NCBI GenBank assembly: GCA_910585805.1 | Contig: CAJUFB010000010.1 | Span: forward strand, 1-64,000 | Length of the DNA stretch: 64,000 nucleotides | Direction: 5' to 3' | DNA from: an uncultured Acetatifactor sp. | GTDB lineage: Bacteria; Bacillota; Clostridia; Lachnospirales; Lachnospiraceae | Shown: one piece after another, positions 52,425 to 61,182 of the stretch | Position numbering within the stretch: position 1 is the first letter of the stretch | How the letters are laid out: every line of letters starts with the position of its first letter | Position numbers and translations under genes: made by a program | Notes under the pieces: generated by a model | The model's input: the letters and a program-made list of their open reading frames with translations, nothing else | Told to the model about the DNA's origin: nothing | The model's database searches: none

Positions 52425-53782
52425 GACACCGCACCTTCTCTCCCCGCGCACTGCAGTTCCCCCAGCATCCGGTTCGTCCTGTACAAGCCGGAATAGTTCG
52501 TGATTATGTATAAATTTTTACTTCCTTTCATTGTAAGCTCCTCCACGGTGCGGCGCACATCCCTGGTGGAATCGCACGGTATGCCGTCATACTTCAAGCA
52601 TAATTCCATATCATCACAACGTGCCCCCCCTGCTGTAATCGTTGCGGTATTGGCGCCGGCAAGGTAGTGGTAATCCACATCCCAGAGCCAGGAGACATCC
52701 TCCCCGTCCAGCCTGGTATCATTGATCTGGATCACCACATCCTTGGGCTCCGGGTCCTTCATCAGCAGGAAGATCTTCTGTTGGAATCCAACCGGATTCT
52801 TCGCCAGATAAAGCTGCACCCGGGCTTCATTTATGGTAAAAACGCACTCCCGCTGATTCCCGTAATCAAATCCGCCGATCATCTCACCGAATTTCTCCCT
52901 GGGCGCGTCCGCCGCATACAGGGCCGCATAGGCAGAAAGCGTATTATACACATTGTAGGGCGCCTGCGCTCCGCAGCTGATCCTCATTCCATCCATCAGA
53001 AAAGAACATCTCCCCTTCTTCCACGCAACATCCGCCGCGCTGATATCCGGCTGCGGGCGTTCCAGGCCGCAGCCCGGACAGTGATATACGCCAAGCTGCC
53101 CATAATGGAAAAAGTCATATTCCAGCCGTTTCCCGCAGACCGGACAGAAAATCATTTCCGCAGTTCCTACGGGAATATCCGCCCCCATCTTCTCACTGAT
53201 CCCGTAGGTGATCACGGAATTGTCGCATCCGGCACGCAGCGCCCAGGAGCAGATATCGTCGCCGTTCACCGCCAGCACCGCATCCGGCACTTCCCGGATC
53301 GCTCTCCGGATCCTGTCGCAGATCATATCCACTTCTCCGGTCCGGTCCAGCTGATCCCTGAAGATATTGGTGACAATGACACAGTCCGGCTTAAGCCCCG
53401 GAAAGATACCCGTGCTGGCCATTTCATCCGTTTCTATGCATGCATAATCCACATCCAGTCTCCCGCCCCTTCCGCTGGCCAGCACAAATGCGGTGATGAC
53501 GCCGTCCAGCAGATTGGCCCCCATTTTATTGTACAGGACCCTGCATCCCTGTGCCTTCAGGGCATGATACAGGATACTGTTTGTGGTGGTCTTGCCGTTG
53601 GTTCCCGTCACGGCTATGATCTTCCCGCGGACCCTAGCGGCCATCACGGACAGGATTTCCGGGTCGATCCGCCTTGCCACATAACCGGGAAACGCGGAAC
53701 CGCTTCCCCTGTCCATCCGCCGAATGACCCTGTAAGCCAGTTTGGCGCAAAATACTGCAAATCTGCTTCTTAATCTCATCAT
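52421..53782 (-). CDS. murT: Lipid II isoglutaminyl synthase, Mur-ligase-like subunit MurT
   Basis: ATP-dependent partner of GatD; 453 residues. P-loop TGTNGKTTTN at about 59-68. A zinc ribbon inserted at about 205-232 (CPVCGKRLEYDFF and YHCPGCGLERP) is specific to MurT. C-terminal domain DYGNQRECVFTINEARVQLY. Start behind GGAGGA; ATGA overlap with gatD. Confidence 0.93.
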   Translation of the reverse strand: MMRLRSRFAVFCAKLAYRVIRRMDRGSGSAFPGYVARRIDPEILSVMAARVRGKIIAVTGTNGKTTTNSILYHALKAQGCRVLYNKMGANLLDGVITAFVLASGRGGRLDVDYACIETDEMASTGIFPGLKPDCVIVTNIFRDQLDRTGEVDMICDRIRRAIREVPDAVLAVNGDDICSWALRAGCDNSVITYGISEKMGADIPVGTAEMIFCPVCGKRLEYDFFHYGQLGVYHCPGCGLERPQPDISAADVAWKKGRCSFLMDGMRISCGAQAPYNVYNTLSAYAALYAADAPREKFGEMIGGFDYGNQRECVFTINEARVQLYLAKNPVGFQQKIFLLMKDPEPKDVVIQINDTRLDGEDVSWLWDVDYHYLAGANTATITAGGARCDDMELCLKYDGIPCDSTRDVRRTVEELTMKGSKNLYIITNYSGLYRTNRMLGELQCAGREGAVS

Positions 53783-53900
53783 GAAAGCATTCCTCCTTCC
53801 CGTATCCTCCGGTTCTCTGCATGCATATCCCTGGAAATGTGAAGATATGGATTCTGACCGTTTTCCTCACCTGCGGCATGACCTGCCCTGTAATGTCCCC

Positions 53901-53909
53901 ATTATATCA
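53901..53909 (-). promoter_or_regulatory. Extended -10 promoter of murT-gatD
   Basis: TGATATAAT on the minus strand (TGn plus perfect TATAAT) with a weak -35. About 115 bp before the murT start. Confidence 0.6.
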
Positions 53910-53976
53910 GCCAGATGTAACTCCGACGTAAACTTCCTGCTAAGATTTTCCTAATAAATGATAATGAAATCTTATG

Positions 53977-54024
53977 AAAAAAGCAGGTCAAAACGCCGCA
54001 CACAAGCGTTTCTCCCTGCCTTTT
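53977..54024 (-). terminator. Terminator after xth
   Basis: AAAAGGCAGG pairs with CCTGCTTTTT with an inner AAACGC/GCGTTT stem; T-run on the minus strand. It separates xth from murT. Confidence 0.75.
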
Positions 54025-54125
54025 CCTTAATATATACCATCCTCCTGATCCGCCGCTGTCTGTCCCCCGGAGCCGAATGTCCCGTCCCGCAAAATCTCCT
54101 TCGGAACTGAACCGTCCGGCCGGGT

Positions 54126-54881
54126 TCAGTCCTTCAGATCCAGCTCCACCGGGCAATGGTCCGATCCCATCACCTGAGCATGTATCCTGGCATCCGCCAG
54201 CCTCTCCTTCAGCGCTTCCGACGCCACGAAATAGTCGATACGCCACCCTACGTTTCTGGCTCTGGCCTGTCCCATATAGGACCACCAGGAATAGGCATCC
54301 TTCAGATCCGGGTAAAAATGACGGAACGTGTCCACGAATCCGTTCTCCAGGACACGCCCGAAGCACTTTCTCTCCTGATCCGTGAACCCGGCATTATTGT
54401 GATTGGTCCTGGGGTTCTTCAGGTCTATCTCCTGATGGGCCACATTCAGATCCCCGCAGTAGATCAGCGGCTTCGTCTCCTCCAGCTTTTTCAGGTATTT
54501 CAGGAAAGCCTCCTCCCACTCCATGCGGTAATCCAGCCTGGTCAGCTCTCTCTGGGCATTCGGCACATAGACTGTCACCACGTAATAATCCTGGAATTCC
54601 GCCGTGATCACTCGCCCTTCGTGGTCATGCTCTTCCACTCCCATACCGTATGTGACCTTCAGCGGCTCCTTTTTCGAAAAAAGCGCCGTGCCGGAGTACC
54701 CCTTCTTCTCCGCGTAATTCCAGTACTGCCGGTACCCTGGCAGCTCCAGCTCAATCTGCCCGGCCTGCAGCTTCGTCTCCTGCAGACAGAAAACATCCGC
54801 GTCGGCCTCCCGGAAAAAATCCATAAACCCTTTCTGCATACAGGCACGCAGCCCGTTTACGTTCCATGATATCAATTTCAT
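54126..54881 (-). CDS. xth: Exodeoxyribonuclease III / AP endonuclease
   Basis: Base-excision repair nuclease; 251 residues from MKLISWNVNGLRACMQKGFM behind AGGAGG. Metal and catalytic residues in CLQETKL, YVPNAQRELTRLDYR, CGDLNVAHQEIDLKNP, NVGWRIDYFVAS and GSDHCPVELDL. The residue set matches ExoA/ExoIII. Confidence 0.95.
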   Translation of the reverse strand: MKLISWNVNGLRACMQKGFMDFFREADADVFCLQETKLQAGQIELELPGYRQYWNYAEKKGYSGTALFSKKEPLKVTYGMGVEEHDHEGRVITAEFQDYYVVTVYVPNAQRELTRLDYRMEWEEAFLKYLKKLEETKPLIYCGDLNVAHQEIDLKNPRTNHNNAGFTDQERKCFGRVLENGFVDTFRHFYPDLKDAYSWWSYMGQARARNVGWRIDYFVASEALKERLADARIHAQVMGSDHCPVELDLKD

Positions 54882-54997
54882 CTCAAATCCTCCTGCCCGC
54901 CCGGGCGTCCAATCTGCAGCGTTCTGGCCGGGAACTGCCGGAAATAACCTGTGGGCGGCAGCCTTCCTGTTCCCGGCATCCCTCATCGCTGCTACCT

Positions 54998-55006
54998 ATC
55001 ATATCA
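54998..55006 (-). promoter_or_regulatory. Extended -10 promoter of xth
   Basis: TGATATGAT on the minus strand, about 115 bp before the start; divergent from the HAD gene promoter. Confidence 0.45.
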
Positions 55007-55068
55007 CACTTGCTCCGCCTGCGCCACTGAATGCAGAAAAAACTGAAAACAAAATCGTCAACTACTGT

Positions 55069-55097
55069 TTGCACCGAAACGCCGCCTGTGTTATACT
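55069..55097 (+). promoter_or_regulatory. Promoter of the HAD hydrolase gene
   Basis: TTGCAC, 17-nt spacer, TATACT on the plus strand, about 75 bp before the start codon. Confidence 0.7.
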
Positions 55098-55174
55098 GGT
55101 CAGAGTCGGATGACGGCCTGATTCCCCGGCGAAAGACTCACGGCAGACATAATACAGGAACCGAAGGAGGCAAC

Positions 55175-55996
55175 ATGAATCCCAATCCATTTCTTTCCTT
55201 ACAGAAGAAAAAGCTCTTCCTCTTCGACATAGACGGAACCCTTGCCGTAGGCGACACTCTGTATGACGGCAGCGCAGAATTGCTTCAATTTATCGAGAAG
55301 AAAGGCGGAAAAGCCTACTATATTACCAACAATTCCACCCGCAGCGGACAGGACTATGTGGAGAAATTCCGCAGGGCATTCCGCCTGGAAACCACACAGG
55401 ACCAGTTTATCACTTCCGGCTATATGACGCTGCGCTTCCTTCAGGAACAATATGCGGACAGCAAGATCTATGTACTGGGAACCGCCTCTTTCATAACGGA
55501 ACTTCGTAAAAACGGTCTGGAGATCACCGAGACCGCCGACGAAAGCGTGGCCTGCGTAGTGGTGGCCTATGACAGCGAGCTGAACTATGACAAGCTGGTC
55601 ACGGCTTGCAGAATCCTCTCCACAACGGATGTCCCCTTTTATGCCACCAACCCTGACCTTTGCTGCCCCATTGATTTCGGCTTTATCCCGGACTGCGGCG
55701 CCATCTGCAATATGCTCACGGAATCCACCGGGAGGAAACCGGCCTATCTGGGCAAGCCAAACCGCAGCGTTGTGGACCTGTGCCTGGAGCTGTCCGGCTT
55801 TTCCCGCAGCGAGACCCTGGTGGTGGGGGACCGCCTCTATACGGACATCGCCTGCGGGATCAACGGGGAAGTGGACACCTGCGTCCTGTTTACCGGAGAG
55901 GCGAAACCGGACGATATGCAGGATACTCCCTACCCCGCAACTTACTGCTTTGAAAATGTAAAGGAGCTTCTGATGCACTGCACCGAAGCTCCCTGA
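55175..55996 (+). CDS. HAD-IIA family sugar/nucleotide phosphatase (NagD/AraL-like)
   Basis: 273 residues from MNPNPFLSLQKKKLFLFDID behind AAGGAGG. HAD motif I LFDIDGTLAVGD, motif II TNNSTRSGQD, motif III Lys in YLGKPN, motif IV VVGDRLYTDIACG; the type II cap lies between motifs II and III. Substrate unknown. The open frame extends 48 codons upstream across the promoter and is not used. Confidence 0.88.
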   Translation: MNPNPFLSLQKKKLFLFDIDGTLAVGDTLYDGSAELLQFIEKKGGKAYYITNNSTRSGQDYVEKFRRAFRLETTQDQFITSGYMTLRFLQEQYADSKIYVLGTASFITELRKNGLEITETADESVACVVVAYDSELNYDKLVTACRILSTTDVPFYATNPDLCCPIDFGFIPDCGAICNMLTESTGRKPAYLGKPNRSVVDLCLELSGFSRSETLVVGDRLYTDIACGINGEVDTCVLFTGEAKPDDMQDTPYPATYCFENVKELLMHCTEAP

Positions 55997-56016
55997 TGCC
56001 AATATCTGACTTCTAC

Positions 56017-56937
56017 CTACTGCTTTTCGGGCAGGATGCCCTTCTCAATAATGCCGAATCCCAGAGGATAAGGCCCTGTATGCACGCTGATGGTGGCTCC
56101 TATCTGGTACAGCGGAATCTCCTCCCTGCCGATCTCATACCCCTTTCCGTGAAGGGCCTCCAGAGCATGCTCCCGAAATTCCACGGCTTCTTCCCGATCG
56201 TATCCATAACCTATGGCGATGCTGTATCCGTCAATCCCCAGGCTGCTTTTCTCCAGATAATCCAGAAGGAGCTCTATGGTCTTCTCCGTGGTCCGCTTTC
56301 TGCCCCTGCCGATACCGGAAGGAAAGATTTCTCCATCCTTCAGGGTGATAACCGGACGGATCCCCAGCACGCTGCCCGCCACGGCGGACACCTTTCCGAT
56401 CCTTCCCCCGTGCTTGAGATATTCCATATCCCCCACGGTGAAAAAAATCCTTCCACTGCTGCGCATTTCCTCCAGACGTTTTACTACAGAATCATAATCC
56501 ATCCCACTGTCCCGAAGCTTTGCCGCCTCCAGCACATACAGCCCCTGGAGGACAGTGTTGATCCTGGCGTCGATTACCGTGATCCTGGCCTCCGGACAGC
56601 TTTCCTGTACGATGGTTCTGGCATTCACGGCTGACTGCATGGAGCCGCTGAATTTGGTAGTAATACAGATACAGATGACAGGGATCCCGTCCTTTGCATA
56701 AGGCAGAAATACTTCCACGTAATCCTGGGTGGACGGCATGGAAGATTTCGGGTAAACCCCCCTGCGGTCAACCATCTGCTGATAAAAATCCCGAATCCCG
56801 ATCTCCACGTTTTCCTTGAGATAATTCTCGTCATCAAACGAAACATAAAACGGCACCACCGTGATATTTTTTTCCTTCACCAGCTCCTGGGGCAGATCAC
56901 AGGAACCATCGCTGATAATATGATACGCTTCTCGCAT
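56017..56937 (-). CDS. DegV-family fatty-acid-binding protein
   Basis: 306 residues. Two-domain EDD fold with SDGSCDLPQELV at the N-terminus, YPKSSMPSTQDY, ITTKFSGSMQSAVNA and FTVGDMEYLKHGGRIGK. DegV/FakB proteins present fatty acids to a FakA kinase; no fakA is in the window. It could link exogenous fatty acids to the membrane-lipid genes upstream, but that is inference. Confidence 0.88.
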   Translation of the reverse strand: MREAYHIISDGSCDLPQELVKEKNITVVPFYVSFDDENYLKENVEIGIRDFYQQMVDRRGVYPKSSMPSTQDYVEVFLPYAKDGIPVICICITTKFSGSMQSAVNARTIVQESCPEARITVIDARINTVLQGLYVLEAAKLRDSGMDYDSVVKRLEEMRSSGRIFFTVGDMEYLKHGGRIGKVSAVAGSVLGIRPVITLKDGEIFPSGIGRGRKRTTEKTIELLLDYLEKSSLGIDGYSIAIGYGYDREEAVEFREHALEALHGKGYEIGREEIPLYQIGATISVHTGPYPLGFGIIEKGILPEKQ

Positions 56938-57216
56938 AATGCAGCAGCCTCCCTACGGTTCAGTTTATCATGTATAGAATACCATGTCCTGACGAAAATA
57001 GCAATAGCAAACACTTATCTATATCGCTTTTTATCCCATTCATCCTTTGAAATGTAGTTTTTATAACCGCTTGTCGTCGGACCATAAACTGACCATAAAG
57101 CGATCCTGCAAAAAAAGATAGACTTTCCAAAACAATTGAACTATACTATACGCAAGTCCGCCGGCATTTGTATCTTTTCCGTTTATACCCGCAATCAATA
57201 ACTTTTGCCAGATATA

Positions 57217-57448
57217 CTGCAGACCGCCAGGATTTACTGTGAAAGTCTTGAATCTTGCCTGCGGAAAACGCGCAGTCAAAATGAACTCCCTTGCTCGTTT
57301 TGCAAGACCGCTGTGCGCCAAACCGCATGCTCTTGCGGTTTGTGTGCATTCACAGTAAACCCCCAGACTTTCATGCACGGTGGAGCAGCCCGTTGCATGG
57401 GGGTTTACTGTGATATCTCCGGGAAAATACCTGGCTGGCGGTCTGCAG
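57217..57448. repeat. Large nested palindromic element
   Basis: CTGCAGACCGCCAG (57217-57230) pairs perfectly with its complement at 57435-57448, spanning 232 bp. Inside, CACAGTAAACCCCC (57351-57364) pairs with GGGGGTTTACTGTG (57399-57412), and AACCGCA pairs with TGCGGTT at 57321-57340. No convincing gene lies here on either strand. It fills most of the degV-araC gap (56938-57601). Confidence 0.65.
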
Positions 57449-57489
57449 TCGGGTTGTACTGCATATTCAACCGGTGCGCAGTATAAAAT

Positions 57490-57554
57490 GTATAACCAGT
57501 GAGCGCTCCGGAACAGGGCACAGAAAAACGGCAAATGCATGCGCTCACGCATAC
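57490..57554. repeat. Dispersed repeat R3 (short form)
   Basis: Starts GTATAACCAGTGAGCGC like R2 (62821) and R4 (36161, reversed) and ends GCGCTCACGCATAC. The 8-bp arms GTGAGCGC/GCGCTCAC are perfect. It lacks the central half seen in R1 and R2. Confidence 0.55.
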
Positions 57555-57601
57555 AGCAAAAAGAACACCTCCTGACAAAACGGAGCGAAAGGAATTTTCC
57601 C

Positions 57602-58498
57602 ATGCAGAAACACCACACAATCCCCCTCTGCCAGATTGCAGACGACCCGAATGACAAACTGACGATCAAACCTTTTGTCCAGGATGACATTCAGGTCCAT
57701 GATCACAACTGCTTTGAACTGGCCTATGTAACAGGCGGCCATGCGTCACAGACACTAAACGGCGTCACCTGCACCGTCAGGGAAGGTGATTATTTCATCA
57801 TTGATCACGGCAGCTGCCACAGTTACCACGATTGCAGAGATTTCACCCTGATCAACTGTCTGTTTCTGGCAGAAATCATTGACCACACCCTGACAGGCCG
57901 CCATTCCTTCGACGAGCTGCTGCGGGTATGCCTGATCCGTTATCACAGGCAGTACTTCGGCAAAACCCCCGCAAACCGGATTTTCCACGATACGGATGGC
58001 AGAATCCACAGGCTTCTGCTGGGAATGCAGCAGGAATATGAAAAAAGGGATACCGGATATCTGGAGATTATACGGGGTCGCCTGATGGAGATCCTGATCC
58101 TTACCATGCGCCAGGTGGTACAGGACCGGTCCGCGCTGGAAAGGTCCATGGAGCAGTTCCGTCAGAATGCCAGAAGCAATATCATCTTCGAAGCCGTGCG
58201 TTATCTGGAATCGCATTACAGGGAAAAAGCTGTCCTGGGCAGCTTCTGTCGGGAATATCATTACAGCCTCCCGTATGTGAGCAGACGTTTCAAGCAGGAG
58301 ACAGGACTGTCCGCCCAGGAGTACCTTCAGAAGATCCGGATTGAAAAATGCTGCGCCCTTTTGGCCGGCGATACATTGCCCATACAAACCATTGCCCAGA
58401 TGTCCGGATATGAGGATATGAAATTTTTTAACCGGATCTTCAAGAGAATGACCGGACTGACGCCCAGGGAATACCGGAAAACTGCTTCCTCCCTCTGA
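57602..58498 (+). CDS. AraC-family transcriptional regulator
   Basis: 298 residues from MQKHHTIPLCQIADDPND. N-terminal cupin-type sensing domain (HDHNCFELAYVTGGHASQTL) and two C-terminal helix-turn-helix motifs from about 200 (SLPYVSRRFKQETGLSAQEY and QIAQMSGYEDMKFFNRIFKR). It lies upstream of and in the same direction as the alpha-rhamnosidase gene and probably activates it in response to a pectin-derived sugar. Confidence 0.9.
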   Translation: MQKHHTIPLCQIADDPNDKLTIKPFVQDDIQVHDHNCFELAYVTGGHASQTLNGVTCTVREGDYFIIDHGSCHSYHDCRDFTLINCLFLAEIIDHTLTGRHSFDELLRVCLIRYHRQYFGKTPANRIFHDTDGRIHRLLLGMQQEYEKRDTGYLEIIRGRLMEILILTMRQVVQDRSALERSMEQFRQNARSNIIFEAVRYLESHYREKAVLGSFCREYHYSLPYVSRRFKQETGLSAQEYLQKIRIEKCCALLAGDTLPIQTIAQMSGYEDMKFFNRIFKRMTGLTPREYRKTASSL

Positions 58499-58740
58499 AT
58501 TTGCTTCCTCCGCAAACGCCGGAAAATGTCGCCTTCAGCTGTTCTTCTGTCAGACGCCTGTCTCTGTCCACGCTTTAATGCATTTCCGTTTCTTATATCC
58601 GTAATCTCAAATGTACAAAAAACCATTCTGCTATCAGGTACAAAAAATCAGCATGGAAACTCCTCCCGCATATATTATCCGGTTAAGATCAGCCCTTATT
58701 TCTGTCAAAAACACGCCTTTTTTATCATTATATATTCTGT

Positions 58741-58746
58741 TATACT
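58741..58746 (+). promoter_or_regulatory. -10 element before the rhamnosidase gene, activator-type
   Basis: TATACT with no recognisable -35 at the expected distance, consistent with an activator-dependent promoter. The rest of 58499-58816 shows no gene. Confidence 0.4.
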
Positions 58747-58816
58747 CAAAACCATCAGGATTTACCCGGCAATTCCTGAAAACCGATTCTGACGAAACAC
58801 AGGAGGATGACATTCT

Positions 58817-60991
58817 ATGAAATGGATCGCAAAATGGATCAGACCCGCCACAGACACTGGTGATGCGGCGCCTGTCTACGGGAAGAGTTTTACTCTCTCC
58901 GAACGGGAAAACGTAACGGAAGCGAAACTTTTTATCACCGCGCTGGGTGTATACGAGGCTGAGCTGAACGGCAAAAGGGTGGGCGATTTTATCCTTGCGC
59001 CGGGATGGACCGCCTATTACAAGCGACTCCAATACCAGGAATATGACGTATCAGGGCTGTTGGAGGAAAAAAATACCCTGACTGTCACCGTCGGCAAGGG
59101 GTGGTACAGAAGCCCCATGCCCGGCTTTCAGAGTTCCCCTTATCAGCAGGGGCTGAACGACAAACCTGCCGGCCTGCTGGCGCAGTTAGTTATTACTTAC
59201 TCCGACGGGCACAGCGAAAGCTTCGCCACCGGCACAGACTGGAAGGTATCCGAAAGCAGAGTCCGTTTCTCCGAAATCTACGACGGGGAAATCTATGATG
59301 CCTCCTTTGTGCCTGCCATGGACGGAGAAGTGATGTGTTTTGAAGGTCCCTGGGATACCCTGATCCCCCAGCAGGGCGAGGAGATCAGGGAACAGGAACG
59401 CATATCGGGCGCCCGGGTCTTTACCACCCCTAAGGCTGAGCTTGTCATCGATTTCGGCCAGGAAGTGACAGGCTATGTGGAATCTGTCCTGGAGGGGAAA
59501 CCCGGTGAGATCCTGGATCTCTCCTTTGCCGAAGTACTGGATAAAGAAGGCAATTTCTATACGGAAAATTACAGAAGCGCAAAGGCGCAGTACCACTATA
59601 TCTGCCGAGGCGGGCACCAGGTTTATAAACCGAGACTGACTTTCTGGGGCTTCCGCTACATCCGGGTCAACCAATTTCCGGGCGGCCTGGACAAGGCGGC
59701 GCCGGAATGCTTCACTGCCATTGCCGTCCATTCCGATATGAAACGCACCGGCCGCCTGATCTGTTCCAACCAGCACCTGAACCGTCTCTTTGACAATATT
59801 ATCTGGGGACAGAAAGGGAATTTCGTGGACGTGCCCACAGACTGCCCTCAGCGTGACGAAAGGCTGGGGTGGACCGGGGACGCGCAGGTATTTGCCCGCA
59901 CTGCCTGCCTGAACTATGACGCGGAGAAATTTTTCACCAAATGGCTGGCTGACATGGCTGCGGACCAGCACGAAGACGGCTATGTGGGACATGTGATCCC
60001 CGACCTGCTGCAGGCTCCTGCCGCCAGCGCTGCCTGGGGAGACGCAGCCGCAATCTGCCCCTGGGAAGTATACCGGGCATACGGCAATCCCGCTATCCTG
60101 GAAAATCAGTTTGAATGTATGCACAAATGGGTGGACTACATTACCGCTGCCACCACCACTCCCAATCTGTGGACCGGCGGCACCCATTACGGCGACTGGC
60201 TGGGCCTGGATGCCCCTTCCGGAAGCTACAAGGGCTCCAGCGACGAGACCTTTATCGCCTCCGCCTTTTATGCCCGCTCTACGGCTCTGGTGATCAAAGC
60301 CGGAAAAGCGCTGGACAGAGACGTATCCGCTTATGAGACACTTTACAGTGACATCGTTGCAGCCTTCCGAAAGACATACCCGGAGTATAAGACACAGACG
60401 GAATGCGTCCTGGCCGCCCATTTCCGCCTGGCTCCCGACTGCCAGGCCGCCGCAGACCGGCTGGCCCGCATGGTAAAGGAATGCGGCATGAAGCTTCAGA
60501 CCGGCTTCGTGGGCACGCCTTATCTGCTCCATGTACTCAGTGATTACGGATATACGGATCTGGCTTACTCCCTGTTGCTCCGGGAACAGTATCCCTCATG
60601 GCTCTATCCCGTGACCAAGGGCGCAACCACGATCTGGGAACACTGGGACGGCATTATGGAGAACGGCGGGTTCTGGAGCGCGGACATGAACTCCTACAAC
60701 CATTATGCTTACGGCGCCGTGGCTGACTGGGTGTACGGTGTCGCCGCCGGCATCACTCCCGCTGCCCCAGGCTACGAAAAAGCGCGGATCGCCCCAATTC
60801 CTGACAAGCGCCTGGGATGGCTGAAGGCTTCCCTGCACACAAGACACGGACTGATCCGCTCCCAGTGGAAACAGCAGGACGGCATGTGGCGCTATGAGAT
60901 TACCACCCCGGTGGAAGCCGAGATCGTAATTGACGGGAAAATACGTCAGGGGTCTGCCGGTACCTACTATTTCTACAGTGAGATTCGCTAA
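58817..60991 (+). CDS. Alpha-L-rhamnosidase (GH78)
   Basis: Releases terminal rhamnose from pectic or flavonoid glycosides; 724 residues, shorter than the 900-1000 of many members. N-terminal beta-sandwich domains (KLFITALGVYEAELNGKRVG, APGWTAYYKRLQYQEYD), then an (alpha/alpha)6 barrel with the acidic catalytic cluster DCPQRDERLGWTGDAQVFA near 340 and Glu in TTIWEHWDGI. No signal peptide, so probably cytoplasmic. Start behind GGAGG. Confidence 0.92.
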   Translation: MKWIAKWIRPATDTGDAAPVYGKSFTLSERENVTEAKLFITALGVYEAELNGKRVGDFILAPGWTAYYKRLQYQEYDVSGLLEEKNTLTVTVGKGWYRSPMPGFQSSPYQQGLNDKPAGLLAQLVITYSDGHSESFATGTDWKVSESRVRFSEIYDGEIYDASFVPAMDGEVMCFEGPWDTLIPQQGEEIREQERISGARVFTTPKAELVIDFGQEVTGYVESVLEGKPGEILDLSFAEVLDKEGNFYTENYRSAKAQYHYICRGGHQVYKPRLTFWGFRYIRVNQFPGGLDKAAPECFTAIAVHSDMKRTGRLICSNQHLNRLFDNIIWGQKGNFVDVPTDCPQRDERLGWTGDAQVFARTACLNYDAEKFFTKWLADMAADQHEDGYVGHVIPDLLQAPAASAAWGDAAAICPWEVYRAYGNPAILENQFECMHKWVDYITAATTTPNLWTGGTHYGDWLGLDAPSGSYKGSSDETFIASAFYARSTALVIKAGKALDRDVSAYETLYSDIVAAFRKTYPEYKTQTECVLAAHFRLAPDCQAAADRLARMVKECGMKLQTGFVGTPYLLHVLSDYGYTDLAYSLLLREQYPSWLYPVTKGATTIWEHWDGIMENGGFWSADMNSYNHYAYGAVADWVYGVAAGITPAAPGYEKARIAPIPDKRLGWLKASLHTRHGLIRSQWKQQDGMWRYEITTPVEAEIVIDGKIRQGSAGTYYFYSEIR

Positions 60992-61011
60992 AGCAGCCCC
61001 GCCTGAACTCC

Positions 61012-61039
61012 GGGCAGCCGTGGTCCGCCCCGGCTGCCC
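61012..61039 (+). terminator. GC-rich hairpin after the rhamnosidase gene
   Basis: GGGCAGCCG pairs perfectly with CGGCTGCCC 20 bp past the stop. No clear T-run, so terminator function is tentative. Confidence 0.4.
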
Positions 61040-61182
61040 TGTCCTTCCCATAACAAATACCACATGCCCCGGCGGGAAAAGGAACGCCCCCCGCTGCCGC
61101 GACACTTCCGCGGAAAGGCGATATCCTGGAAATCCGGCATCTGCCCGGATTCCGGACGTATGCATGACCGTTTTTTTGCCAA

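Noticed and set aside
52667..53773. 368-codon plus-strand open frame
   Set aside because: Antisense to murT, which has its P-loop and zinc ribbon.
54885..55174. N-terminal extensions of xth and the HAD hydrolase into the shared intergenic region
   Set aside because: Both extensions run across promoter-like sequence, and each gene has a strong AGGAGG-type site at the shorter start matching family N-termini.
57217..57448. Retron msr-msd or attC-like recombination site
   Set aside because: No reverse transcriptase or integrase gene nearby, and the fold lacks the expected inverted-repeat placement of a retron RNA.
57061..57690. 209-codon minus-strand open frame
   Set aside because: Runs through the large palindrome and into the AraC start in antisense. 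Cys/Phe/Arg-rich with no plausible start; repeat-derived.
59186..60532. 448-codon minus-strand open frame
   Set aside because: Antisense to the GH78 catalytic region.
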